DNA of 64,000 nt from CAVXTF01 sp963701375. GTDB taxonomy: Bacteria; Actinomycetota; Acidimicrobiia; Acidimicrobiales; CAVXTF01. Positions 24,685 to 34,137 of the stretch are shown here, in pieces (position 1 is the first letter of the stretch; each line of letters opens with the position of its first letter). Made by a program: the position numbers and the translations under genes. The stretch lies in NCBI GenBank assembly GCA_963701375.1, contig CAVOZT010000004.1, forward strand, positions 1,178,001 to 1,242,000, given 5' to 3'. The notes beneath the pieces are model-generated. The model ran no database searches, was not told the DNA's origin, and saw nothing but the letters and a program-made list of their open reading frames with translations.

Positions 24685-25663
24685 CCGACGCTTCCGACCT
24701 TGACTTGCTGCCTTCGGCATCGGAAACCGCTTTATGGCCGGTGAGTGAAAGGAAGACGTCATCGAGGGATGGTCGTCGAATGCCGAGATCCTCCAATGCG
24801 ATGCCGTCGTCGTCGATCGCTCGGCCGGCTGCGATTAGGACTTTGGCTCCGCCCTTGATCGGAACGCTCACCTGGTTGAGGTCCCGGTTGACGCGTGGAG
24901 GGGCGCTTCCCATGACCTCGACGATCGAACGAACCTTGTCGAGGTCGTCCCGGTTCACGACCCGGACTTCCAAGACATTTCCCGCCATATGGTCTTTCAG
25001 TTCGTCGGCGGTCCCTTGCGCCACGACTCGACCGTCATCCATCACGATGATCTCGTGCGCCAGGTGCTCCGCTTCCTCCATGTACTGGGTCGTGAGAAGC
25101 ACGGTCGTGCCGCCAGCCACCAGGTCTTCGATCAGGGCCCAGAGGTCGTTCCTTGTTCTCGGGTCGAGTCCCGTGGTGGGCTCATCGAGAAAGAGGATGG
25201 GCGGTCGGCCGATCAGGCTGGCAGCCAGGTCGAGTCGGCGCCTCATTCCGCCCGAGTACGTCTTGACCGGCTTGTCACCAGCCTCAGTGAGCATCATTCG
25301 CTCGAGGGCTTCCTGGGCTCGCCGTCGGTACTCCGACTTGTCCAGGTGATAGAGGAGCCCGACGAGCTCGAGATTCTCACGACCCGTCAGAAGCTCGTCA
25401 ACCGTCGCGTACTGACCGGCCAGTCCGATCATCGTGCGGATCGTCTTGGCGTCTTTCTGCACGTCGAACCCGGCGACGCTGACTCGACCGGCGTCAGGCT
25501 TCAGCAGAGTCGTGAGTACCCGCACCAGAGTCGTCTTGCCTGCTCCATTAGGTCCGAGGAGGGCCAGCACACTGCCGGAGTCGACATGGAGCGAGACGTC
25601 ATCAAGAGCCCTGGTATGACCGAAACGTTTGCTCACGTGTTCGACTTCGATCGCTGCAGACAT
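24677..25663 (-). CDS. ABC exporter ATPase (DrrA-like)
   Basis: 328 residues. Walker A LLGPNGAGKTTLVRVL, Q loop, signature YSGGMRRRLDLAASLIG, Walker B ILFLDEPTTGLDPRTRNDLW and the switch His in TTQYMEEAEHLAHEI. The C-terminal extension of about 90 residues (VRVVNRDDLDKVRSIVEVMG ... LDDVFLSLTGHKA) is typical of DrrA. ATG at 25663 is preceded by AAGGGTG; it overlaps the stop of the preceding permease, so the four ABC genes are one transcript. Confidence 0.9.
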   Translation of the reverse strand: MSAAIEVEHVSKRFGHTRALDDVSLHVDSGSVLALLGPNGAGKTTLVRVLTTLLKPDAGRVSVAGFDVQKDAKTIRTMIGLAGQYATVDELLTGRENLELVGLLYHLDKSEYRRRAQEALERMMLTEAGDKPVKTYSGGMRRRLDLAASLIGRPPILFLDEPTTGLDPRTRNDLWALIEDLVAGGTTVLLTTQYMEEAEHLAHEIIVMDDGRVVAQGTADELKDHMAGNVLEVRVVNRDDLDKVRSIVEVMGSAPPRVNRDLNQVSVPIKGGAKVLIAAGRAIDDDGIALEDLGIRRPSLDDVFLSLTGHKAVSDAEGSKSRSEASDV

Positions 25664-25664
25664 C

Positions 25665-27338
25665 TCATTCACCCTTCAGGTCGCGGCGGTTGAAGGCGCA
25701 TCCCCCCAGAAGAGCTGCGAAGACTCCTAAGCCCAACATCGCACCGTTCGCCCCCCAGTTGGGGGCGACAGCTGGGTCTGACGCCATCTGATGGAAGACC
25801 GAGGTGTCGAGAACCAAGTGGCTCAGCGCGCCGATGCCCCCCACGAGTTCGATCAGGAGTGACCAGCCCAGCACGCCGTAGACGACAATCGATGTTGCGT
25901 GAGGCCAGAGGCCGAATGTCAGTCCTCCAATTCCGAGAATAAGTACCGCGGGCGGAACGATGTTCAGTCCGGCCCCGGCCAGGGTGCTGAAACCCACTCC
26001 TGAGCCCTGAGTTGTCGTCGCAACCCAGGTGAAGACACCGGCAACGAAACCGCTCGCAAGAATGGCGACGGCTGCCACGAGAAGTCGCCCTCCCAGCCAC
26101 GACACTCGCGCCACCGGACGTACCAGCAGGTGTTCGAGGCGGCCACCGGATTCCTCTGAACGCGCCGCTGTGATCTGGCCGGCAGCCATGAAAGCGACCA
26201 GGACCGCAAGAATCAGGAACGAGACGCCGAGAAATGTTCCCGTCCCTGTGCCAGGCGCCCCGAGCTTTGAGAAAACCCGCTGGACCGACGTTCCAGAGAT
26301 AGTCGCACCGGCCGCCTTCGCGACGAGTCCGGTAAGCGCTCCGGTAAGGCCGATCGCGACCCACCAGCTGACTATCGCCGGCCTCAGGGTTCGTACCGCA
26401 AGTCCCGCCGGACCGGAGAGCAATCTCAATTGCGGTTCCGAGCTTGTCCGGTCCGGCAACACACTTGCACCGAGATCGCGTTCCCCGGCGAGACGAACGG
26501 CGACAACCGCAAGCGCTGAGGTGAAGGCGAAGATAGGGAGCAGGGCGATCGGGTCGGGAGCCGTGAGAGGCTGCAGCTGCTCGACCCACCCGAGCGGTGA
26601 ACCCCAGATCAGCCAGTGCAGGCCGATTCCCGAGTCGGCCACCATCCGAACGGCGTAGCTGGCGCCGAGAAAGAAGGCTGCGTAGGCCGCGGCCTGCCGA
26701 CGCGTCGGGGCGAGCTGGCTCGTGAGAGCACCGACAGAGACGAACATCAAGGCGCTGGAAACCAGGGCGAGCGCGAAATATAGTGCGGGACCGGCAGAGA
26801 TGTCGACCCGCGACGACAGTCCGGCGACTGCAGTCACCAACGCGGTGATCGCCCACAGCGTGAAGACGCCGGCACCCAAACCCACCAGCGCCTGTGCCGC
26901 AGCGCCGCGCCGAGTGGTCTGACCTGCGAGCAAGGTCTCCCATCGTCCCGAGTCCTCCTCACCTCGCAACAGACGTGTGCTCGTCAGCAGGCCCCAGACC
27001 GCGCCGAGGACCATCACGGTCAGAAGTGTTTTGAACGCGGTGAAGCCGGCCACCGTCTGAAGCTGTGGGGCGGGGCCGAAAAGGGCCGCGCTGGCCTTGT
27101 TCGACCCGAATGCCGCCGCCAGATGGTCCCGTTCGGACTGTGTCTTGTAGATCGACGAGTAGCTCAATGCTGATGAGGCGACAACGACGCCGAATATGTA
27201 TCCCCACAGGACCCCGGACCGCACTGCCTTGCGACAGGTCAGGCGGCCTAGAACCCAGCGTGGAGAGCTCGCGACCAAGGCCGGGAACTTGATCGAAGCC
27301 TCAGCTGGCAACGTCCGGCACGTCCCTGTTGCCGTCAC
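25665..27338 (-). CDS. ABC-2 exporter membrane protein (tetronasin-type)
   Basis: About 557 residues with roughly twelve hydrophobic segments, as in large single-chain permeases such as Rv1217c that pair with one ATPase. Landmarks are LLRGEEDSGRWETLLAGQTTRR and SEESGGRLEHLLVRPVARVSWLGGR, the duplicated 'E..G..E.L...P..R' motif of the family. The GTG at 27338 overlaps the upstream ATPase gene by 38 bases; a TTG at 27311 is an alternative start. Function: ATP-driven export of an unknown, probably hydrophobic, compound. Confidence 0.8.
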   Translation of the reverse strand: MTATGTCRTLPAEASIKFPALVASSPRWVLGRLTCRKAVRSGVLWGYIFGVVVASSALSYSSIYKTQSERDHLAAAFGSNKASAALFGPAPQLQTVAGFTAFKTLLTVMVLGAVWGLLTSTRLLRGEEDSGRWETLLAGQTTRRGAAAQALVGLGAGVFTLWAITALVTAVAGLSSRVDISAGPALYFALALVSSALMFVSVGALTSQLAPTRRQAAAYAAFFLGASYAVRMVADSGIGLHWLIWGSPLGWVEQLQPLTAPDPIALLPIFAFTSALAVVAVRLAGERDLGASVLPDRTSSEPQLRLLSGPAGLAVRTLRPAIVSWWVAIGLTGALTGLVAKAAGATISGTSVQRVFSKLGAPGTGTGTFLGVSFLILAVLVAFMAAGQITAARSEESGGRLEHLLVRPVARVSWLGGRLLVAAVAILASGFVAGVFTWVATTTQGSGVGFSTLAGAGLNIVPPAVLILGIGGLTFGLWPHATSIVVYGVLGWSLLIELVGGIGALSHLVLDTSVFHQMASDPAVAPNWGANGAMLGLGVFAALLGGCAFNRRDLKGE

Positions 27339-28215
27339 GACCGTAAAGAGCCAGAAACAACTCCTCGAGCGAGGGCTCTCGACTGAATAGCTGTAAGACG
27401 TTCGCCTGTGCCACCGCCTTCAGTAGTGGGTCGATGGGTCCTTGTACGTGGCAGCGCACGGACCGGCCGCTGACTTGCAGCGAGGTCACACCGGGGACAC
27501 CCGCTAGGTCAGGTGCCGATTCGGCAAAGGTCAACTCCACTGTTAGTGCCGACAGGTGACGCATCTCGCTCAGTGTGCCCATTTCGACGAGTCTTCCGTC
27601 CCTGAGGATTCCAATGCGATCGCAAAGAGCTTCCACCTCGCTCATGATGTGCGAGGAGAGAAAGACGGTTTGGCCACGGTCCTTTGCCTCGTGGATACTC
27701 ACGCGGAATGCCTGCTCCATCAGCGGGTCTAGTCCGCTTGTTGGTTCGTCGAGCACGAGCAGATCCGGACGCGTCATGAGCGCGGCGATGAGAATGACTT
27801 TCTGGCGGTTACCTCTGGAATAAGTGCGGACTTTCTTGGAGGGATCCAGGTCGAACCGGTCGATCAACGCATCTCTATAATCCGCGTCCGTCTGACCTTG
27901 TACCCGGCCCAACAGATGAAGCGTCTCGGTCCCCGTGAGCGACGGCCACAGGTTCGCCTCTCCGGCCACATACGAAAGATGACGGTGGACGTCAACGGCA
28001 TTGCGTTGGCAGTCATATCCGTAGATCTCACCGCGGCCCTTCGTGGGGCGGATGAGGCCGAGCAGCAGGCGAATCGTTGTTGTCTTACCTGCTCCATTTG
28101 GCCCGAGGTATCCGACGACCTCGCCCTTCGATACTTCGAGGTCGAGGTGATCGAGGGCGATCACATCGCCGTAACGTTTTGTCAGACCGTCGGTTCGAAT
28201 GGCCGCGGCTGTCAC
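27301..28215 (-). CDS. ABC exporter ATPase (tetronasin-type, Rv1218c-like)
   Basis: 304 residues. Walker A YLGPNGAGKTTTIRLLLGLIRP, signature YSRGNRQKVILIAALM, Walker B LLVLDEPTSGLDPLMEQAFR and switch SSHIMSEVEALCDRI. The 'SRGNRQKV' signature is characteristic of the ATPases paired with large single-chain permeases. It drives the membrane protein encoded next. Start GTG at 28215 is given; a TTG at 28224 in the same frame is possible. The promoter must lie in the 112 bases shared with the divergent HAD gene. Confidence 0.87.
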   Translation of the reverse strand: MTAAAIRTDGLTKRYGDVIALDHLDLEVSKGEVVGYLGPNGAGKTTTIRLLLGLIRPTKGRGEIYGYDCQRNAVDVHRHLSYVAGEANLWPSLTGTETLHLLGRVQGQTDADYRDALIDRFDLDPSKKVRTYSRGNRQKVILIAALMTRPDLLVLDEPTSGLDPLMEQAFRVSIHEAKDRGQTVFLSSHIMSEVEALCDRIGILRDGRLVEMGTLSEMRHLSALTVELTFAESAPDLAGVPGVTSLQVSGRSVRCHVQGPIDPLLKAVAQANVLQLFSREPSLEELFLALYGRDGNRDVPDVAS

Positions 28216-28327
28216 TGAGACCAAACCCTAGCTTGCGGATCTGTTTGCATTGAACCCGCTCAAACGGCGCGTATTGTCTGATGTTTGGAGGTGTACGCCA
28301 CGTTTGCTATAGAGGGTATGTGACCTC

Positions 28328-29090
28328 GTGACGGGGAAGGCAGCGCTACTGCGCACGGCCACAACCCTCGAGGCGTGGCTCTTCGATCTCGACGGAGTCC
28401 TCACAGACACCGCCTCGGTTCACGATTCCGCCTGGAAGGAGACCTTCGACGAGTTGCTGGCTCGTCGGGCGGGCGGGCTGGTCTTCACGCCATTCGATCC
28501 AGCGGCCGACTATGAGGAATTCGTCGAACGGCAAACCTCGTCTCGATGGTGTGCGGTCATTCCTGTCTTCACGGGACATCCATCTACCCGAGGGTGAACC
28601 GGACGATTCGCCTGATCGCGAAACGGTGAACGGTGTGGGGCACCGGAAGAACGAACTGGTGTTGCAAATGCTTGCCAAAGACGGTGTCGTCCCCTTCTCC
28701 GGCTCGGTGGACCTGGTCAGGGCGCTTCGCTCCCTTGGGCGCAAGCTCGCCGTTGTTTCGGCCAGCGAGAACTGCGCTGCGGTGTTGGAAGCCGCCGGCA
28801 TCTCTGATCTCTTCGAGGTGCGAGTGGATGGGCACGTGGCCGCTGAGCAAGGTCTCGCCGGCAAACCTGCTCCGGATACTTACCTTTACGCGGCTAAGCA
28901 ACTGAACGTCGAACCGCGCTTGGCGGCCGTGGTGGAGGACGCGCTCGCGGGAGTGGCGTCGGGACACGCAGGGCATTTCGGTCTCGTGGTCGGTGTGAGT
29001 CGGGGCGCACCAGCAGAAGAGCTTTTCCGGGTGGGTGCCGATGTCGTCGTATCTGACCTCGCCGAGCTCCTTGACGTCATTGCGCCTTGA
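28328..29090 (+). CDS. HAD-family beta-phosphoglucomutase-like phosphatase, one frame break
   Basis: About 253 residues if one extra A at 28527-28528 is ignored (EEFV then DGKPRLDGVRSFL). HAD motif I AWLFDLDGVLTDTASVHDSAWK, motif II VVSASENC, motif III region GKPAPDTYLYAAKQL, motif IV VVEDALAGVASG. Relatives beside GH65 phosphorylases isomerise beta-glucose 1-phosphate to glucose 6-phosphate. It matches the first HAD module of mycobacterial OtsB1 (Rv2006), a DosR regulon gene. It precedes the GH65 gene by 57 bases. Confidence 0.82.
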
Positions 29091-29147
29091 GCTGCTCATG
29101 TCGTCTCGGATCTATCGCTGTCGGCGGCCGCCCTCGGTCCGTCATAG

Positions 29148-31789
29148 TTGAGCCATGAGCGTCGTCGCCTTGTGATCGGGCTCCCGGCGAGTCTGGATCG
29201 GCGATTCGAGGCTGTTGTGATGTGGAGCGCCTCTCGCAAGTCGTTCGATCGCACCGTCGCGTCCTTGGAAATAGCTGCGAGAGCAAGCATGGCCGTCGGT
29301 GTGATCTCTCCGTTCAGCGTGGACGAGATGCTCGAAACTCTGGGGTGGGACTCGACCGGTGGCACCGACCTGATACTCGCCGACAGCGGTAGCGGAGAGG
29401 TCGCCGTGGTCGGCGAGAATGGAGCCCGACGAGTAGAGTCAACGCCGTCGCAAGACCTCTGCGCTGTCGCCGTGCTGAAGACGCTGTGGCTGCTCGGGAT
29501 CGACGCCCGGGACGTCGTTTTCTTGATCGACGGGCTGACCGGTGTCACTGAATTGTTGACCTTGCTGGTTTCTGAAATCAGCGACCTCACGGTCGTTGTC
29601 GTTAACCTTCGCAGGGCATCCATACCGCCGGGTGTCGTTTTCCTGACGGGGGGTTCGGCGCGTCTCCGCCAGCTTCTTGCTGATCAATTGCGTCGCAGGC
29701 GCCGGCGCGCACTGCCCGAGGCCAATGTGAGGCCCGGTTGGTCTCTATCAGTTGAAGGATTCAACGCCAAGCACGAGCGCGTTCAGGAGTCGCTCATGAC
29801 CCTGGCCAACGGTCATGTGGGCACAAGCGGTGTGTCCCTGGCGCGCAATCCGAGCCAACGCCCGTGGGTGGTTTCAGCAGGCATCTACGACGGGGAAGGG
29901 CCCGAGACCCATCTGCTCACAGGCCCGAAGGTGTTCGAGCTCACGGACATAGCGGGCGGAAGACCGGTGCGTCGGGTCCTTGATCTGCACTCCGGGGTTC
30001 TCCACGAGTGGACCACCCTCACGGACGGGCAGACCTTGGAGAGTGTGCGGTTCGTTTCGCTGGCCGACACGGCAACTTCGGTTTTGCGGGTCCTCTGTCC
30101 GCACAGACTCAAGGTTGGATTACCTCTGACGCCGCCCGCCGACGATTCGGTCCATGACGAGGGCCGAACAGGAGCTGCAACCTGGATGAGGGTTGCCGCA
30201 TCCACCGGTGGAATAGCGGCCGCCGCCTCGCAGATCCGAACAAACGGCGGCGCGCTCGACCGCCTCGCCTCTTACGAGTCTGACCCCGACACCCTTCCCG
30301 AACCCTCGCGAGCCGTAAACGTCCTCCAACGGGCTGAAACCGCCGGCTTCGATCGACTTCTCGCAGATCACCGTGGGTCCTGGGCACGTCGATGGGAGAA
30401 CGCCGACGTGGTGGTCGAGGGGGATGACGAGCTGCAGCGTGCGATCCGCTTCGCGCTCTTCCACTTGATGGCCTCGGTCGCCGACACCGGTGAGGCCGCA
30501 GTCGGAGCCAGGGGATTGACCGGGACCGGTTATCGCGGCCACGTATTCTGGGACGCCGACGTATTCGTTCTTCCGTTTCTCGCCGCTACCCATCCGCCGG
30601 CCGCACGCGCCATGCTCGAGTACCGGGTGCGAAGACTGATGCCCGCAATGGAAGCTGCACGGGGACTCGGTCGGGTCGGGGCCCGATTCCCCTGGGAATC
30701 AGCCCGCACGGGTCGCGACGTGACACCGAAGAGTGCGCGGGACCGCAGCGGGAAGATCGTCCCTATACGAACCGGCGAACTCGAAGAGCACATCGTCGCG
30801 GATGTGTCCTGGGCGGCCTGTTGCTACGTCAACTGGTCAGGCGACGAAGAAATTCGCCCGTGGCCCATGCCGTCAGATCCTGGTCGAGACGGCCCGGTAC
30901 TGGGCATCACGGATCTGTGTCGGGCCGGATGATCGCGCCCACATCTACGGTGTCATCGGGCCCGACGAATACCACGAGTCAGTCGACGACAATGCATATA
31001 CGAACGTCATGGTCCGTTGGAACCTTCGGCGTGCTGCGGCGCTGCAGGGTGCCGACGACATCGGCGAGCATGAGCAGCTGCTTTGGCTGAAGCTCGCCGA
31101 CGCCTTGGTAGACGGATACGATCCCCGCACCGGGATCTACGAGCAGTTCGACGGCTTCGCACGACTCGAGCCACTGATCATCCAAGATGTCGCGCCAAGG
31201 ATCCCGATCGCCGCCGACATTCTGCTCGGCCCGGAACGGGTGGCCGGGGCGCAGGTCATCAAGCAGGCGGATGTCCTCATGCTCCACCACCTCGTTCCCG
31301 ATGAGGTCGTGGCCGGCAGCCTCGAGCCCAACCTCCGGTTCTACGGGCCTCGTACTGCACACGGCAGCTCGCTGTCTCCGGCAACACACGCGTCGCTGTT
31401 TGCCCGTGCGGGGGATTTCGACAGGTCGTTGGACAGCGCTGCGCCTGGCGTCACGCATGGACCTCGACGACTTGACCGGCTCTACCGCAGGCGGCGTACA
31501 TGTCGCCACGATGGGCGGACTGTGGCAGGCCCTCGCGTTCGGTTATGCAGGCCTGCGACCTCGATCAGGGATGTTGCACATCGACCCCGTGCTCCCACCC
31601 GCCTGGTCTCGACTCGAGTTGCGGTTGTTGTTCCGCGGTAGCAGGGTCCACCTCCGCATCGAGCACTCTCACCTCAGCATCGACGCGGATCGGAGTACAT
31701 CGGTTGTTGTCGGCGGGTTGCCGCTCAGCGCCGGCACCAGGATGCTTGAGTTCCGTCTTCACGGCTCGATTTGGGAGCCGGATAAGTGA
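29148..31789 (+). CDS. GH65 disaccharide phosphorylase with degenerate N-terminal phosphatase-like region, two frame breaks
   Basis: About 880 residues when two single extra bases (AAA run 30850-30852; near 31433) are skipped. Residues 1-175 look like a worn HAD/OtsB-type module without the DxD nucleophile. The rest is glycoside hydrolase family 65: FNAKHERVQESLMTLANGHVGTSG, GYRGHVFWDADVFVLPFL, GVIGPDEYHESVDDNAYTNVM with the general acid Glu, VIKQADVLMLHHL for phosphate binding, then DLDDLTGSTAGGVHVATMGG. It probably cleaves a trehalose- or kojibiose-like sugar with phosphate. Start unsure (TTG 29148 or GTG 29172). Confidence 0.8.
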
Positions 31790-32502
31790 GCAGAGTCATT
31801 GCCGCCGCCGACGTTGTGAACGGGTCTCGATCCGTACTCGGAATGGCGCGGGCCGTTGCCGAGGCTCTTGATGCGTCGCTCGAGATCCTGAATCTCGGCA
31901 AGGAAGGTGACAGAGAGTCCCGCGAGGCCGAGGTCGGCACTCAGGTTCACATGCTGACATCGGCAGCTGGAGAGGAGGACGTTGTCGCCATCGTCATCGG
32001 TTCGGGAAGCACACACGATGTTCGCGGAGCGCTTGGGCATCTTGCGATGGCCGTCGCCGGACGGATCGACAAGCCGGTCGTTATGGTTCCTCCCGACTTC
32101 ATTCCACCAGAACGACTTAACACCGCCGTCGTGGCGATGAAAGGCACTCCCGCCAAGGCCCGAGTACTCCAGCGGAGCATCGCTCTTTCCGCACGTGCCG
32201 GGCTCGAGATCGTGGTGGTGCATGTCGAGAACGAAGACTCCGTTCCCAGTTTCTCTGACCAGTTTCAGTACGAAACCGAGGCTTACGCGCAGGAGTTCTT
32301 CGCTCGGCACCTGATAGGTGCTCCTCGCATGCGGTTGGAGCTCCGCATCGGCGTACCGGTGACCGAGGTGCTCCGCGCAGTCGAGTCGGCGAGCGCCGAA
32401 TTGCTTGCGGTCGGTTGGTCAAACGATCCAGGTCGTGGTGCGGTGGCGCGCGGGTTAGCCCACCGGAGTCCGGTTCCGGTCCTACTTGTCCCCGTCGTCT
32501 GA
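31786..32502 (+). CDS. tandem-type universal stress protein, divergent
   Basis: 238 residues, two Usp-like halves. The first half is worn (RVIAAADVVNGSRSVLGMARAVAEALDASLEIL ... VAIVIGSGSTHDVRGALGHLAMAVAGRIDKPVVMVP). The second reads TAVVAMKGTPAKARVLQRSIALSARAGLEIVVVHV and ends LLAVGWSNDPGRGAVARGLAHRSPVPVLLVPVV. The classic ATP loop GxxGxGxF is not kept, so it may not bind ATP. The GTG overlaps the GH65 stop (GTGA), so they share a message. Confidence 0.78.
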   Translation: MSRVIAAADVVNGSRSVLGMARAVAEALDASLEILNLGKEGDRESREAEVGTQVHMLTSAAGEEDVVAIVIGSGSTHDVRGALGHLAMAVAGRIDKPVVMVPPDFIPPERLNTAVVAMKGTPAKARVLQRSIALSARAGLEIVVVHVENEDSVPSFSDQFQYETEAYAQEFFARHLIGAPRMRLELRIGVPVTEVLRAVESASAELLAVGWSNDPGRGAVARGLAHRSPVPVLLVPVV

Positions 32503-32511
32503 GCAATTGCG

Positions 32512-32940
32512 TTACCGGGGATGAGGCCGAACTATCACCACCGGGCACGGTGAGTGCGTCGCGCAATGTTCGCTTACGGATCCGAGCAACATTCCCGCGA
32601 AGGCACCATGACCGCGGGAACCTACGACCAGGAGGTCGGCACGCTGTGCCGCGTTAACGAGAGCTGGAGCGGCATGTCCTTCCAGCACCACTTGGCGAAC
32701 GTCGATCTTGGTGTCCTGACCGAGGACGTTCGAGACGACCTCCGCCAGAGCCTTGCGAGAGTCACCCCCCGGATTCCAGTCAGGAGGCCACGCAGGAGCC
32801 CAACCGAATGACGTCGGGTACTCCCATGTCGTGATCACCTCGAGCGATGCACCGGTGAGGCGGGCCTGATCCGCAGCCCACCTCAAGGCATCGAGTGAGG
32901 GTTCGGAACCGTCCACTCCAACAACGATCAGTCCGCTCAT
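32512..32940 (-). CDS. universal stress protein (UspA family)
   Basis: 142 residues, single domain. LIVVGVDGSEPSLDALRWAADQARLTGASLEVITTWEYPTSFGWAPAWPP, then VVGSRGHGAFAGMLLGSVSEHCATHSPCPVVIV with the ATP-binding loop. It is strongly similar to the Usp at 11095. The ATG at 32940 gives the normal family N terminus; the ribosome site (GAGGAG) is 13 bases away, further than usual. It lies 45 bases after ackA on the same strand, so xfp-ackA-usp is likely one operon. Convergent with the tandem Usp gene. Confidence 0.9.
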   Translation of the reverse strand: MSGLIVVGVDGSEPSLDALRWAADQARLTGASLEVITTWEYPTSFGWAPAWPPDWNPGGDSRKALAEVVSNVLGQDTKIDVRQVVLEGHAAPALVNAAQRADLLVVGSRGHGAFAGMLLGSVSEHCATHSPCPVVIVRPHPR

Positions 32941-32984
32941 CGGCCCGGAATAGCTCCTCGTGTCCTGTACCTCTCTACTATCTG

Positions 32985-34127
32985 TCAACGACTTATCCTA
33001 AGAGAGAATCGACCTAGCGAGTCTGGACCCAATTCCGCGATTGCTGCTCGAACCTCGGTAGCGATCTGCACGTCCTCACGTGCTTCGATGACCATCGTGT
33101 GAACTGTTGCTTCGGCGGCTGATATGTCGGCGTCTGGTGTCATCGATTTGTTCAAGTGCTCGTCGATGCGCACTCCGAGGAACCCTAGGCCTCCTGCAGT
33201 ATCGGAGCGCACCAATGCCGAGTTCTCGCCGACGCCTCCGGTGAACACCAGGACGTCGAGACCGTTCATCGCGCTCGTCATCGACGCAATGCCGGCTCGC
33301 AACCTGTGAACGTAGAGTGCTACCGCGAGCTGTGATTTCTCGTCTCCGCTTACCGATCGTCTTTCGACCTTTTCCATGTCTGGTGTCCCCGCAACCCCAA
33401 GCAGCCCTGAAGAGTGTTCGAGGTCCCATGCCACCGCTTCGGGTGTCATCCGTTCGTGATCGATGAGCCATGTGATGATGCCCGGGTCGACAGATCCGGA
33501 GCGCGTCGCCATTACGAGGCCTTCGAGTGGTGTGAACCCCATTGTTGTGTCGACCGAAATTCCATCGAGGACAGCGGCGAGCGACGCTCCTGCTCCGAGA
33601 TGGCACGTCACGATGCGCAACCCTTGGACCTGGCGGTCAAGTAGCTGGGCCGCCCGGCGGCTCGCGTAGGCATGGCTGAGACCGTGGAACCCGTAACGGC
33701 GAATCCCAAGGCGTTCACGCCATTCTTCTGGGATCGCATAATTGAAGGCTGCCTCGGGCAATGTCGAGTGGAAGGCGGTGTCGAAGCAGGCAAAGGCGGG
33801 AACACGCGGCAGCAGTTCCTTCGTGGATTCGAATCCTGCCAGGGATTTCGGTTGGTGTAGAGGTGCAAGCTCCGTCAGATCATTGAGTGCCTGCTCGACG
33901 ACGTTGTCGATCAGCACCGGAGCGGTGAACCTGATGCCACCGTGGACAATACGATGGCCCACCACATCGATTTCGTCCGCAACGGCCATGACTGCCGACC
34001 TGAACGAATTACGATCGATGGAGCCTTGGTCAGCATCTATATCTTCGGCGGACAAGATCGTGTTGTCAGCGGCGAGGAGCCGGAGTTTCATACTCGAAGA
34101 GCCGGCGTTGACGACAAGCACTCGCAT
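32985..34127 (-). CDS. ackA: acetate kinase
   Basis: 380 residues. RVLVVNAGSSSMKLRLL at the N terminus, GHRIVHGGIRF, FACFDTAFHSTLPEAAFNYAIP, RRYGFHGLSHAYASRRAA, LRIVTCHLGAGASLAAV, DTTMGFTPLEGLVMATRSGSVDPG and LVFTGGVGENSALVR are all acetate kinase signatures. It makes ATP and acetate from acetyl phosphate. The ATG at 34127 is 10 bases after the phosphoketolase stop; together they form the classic phosphoketolase-acetate kinase pair. Confidence 0.95.
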   Translation of the reverse strand: MRVLVVNAGSSSMKLRLLAADNTILSAEDIDADQGSIDRNSFRSAVMAVADEIDVVGHRIVHGGIRFTAPVLIDNVVEQALNDLTELAPLHQPKSLAGFESTKELLPRVPAFACFDTAFHSTLPEAAFNYAIPEEWRERLGIRRYGFHGLSHAYASRRAAQLLDRQVQGLRIVTCHLGAGASLAAVLDGISVDTTMGFTPLEGLVMATRSGSVDPGIITWLIDHERMTPEAVAWDLEHSSGLLGVAGTPDMEKVERRSVSGDEKSQLAVALYVHRLRAGIASMTSAMNGLDVLVFTGGVGENSALVRSDTAGGLGFLGVRIDEHLNKSMTPDADISAAEATVHTMVIEAREDVQIATEVRAAIAELGPDSLGRFSLRISR

Positions 34128-34137
34128 GGAGATATCT

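Noticed and set aside
30850..30860. Programmed ribosomal frameshifting in GH65 and the other broken genes
   Set aside because: The break sites share no slippery heptamer or downstream structure; random single-base errors explain them better.
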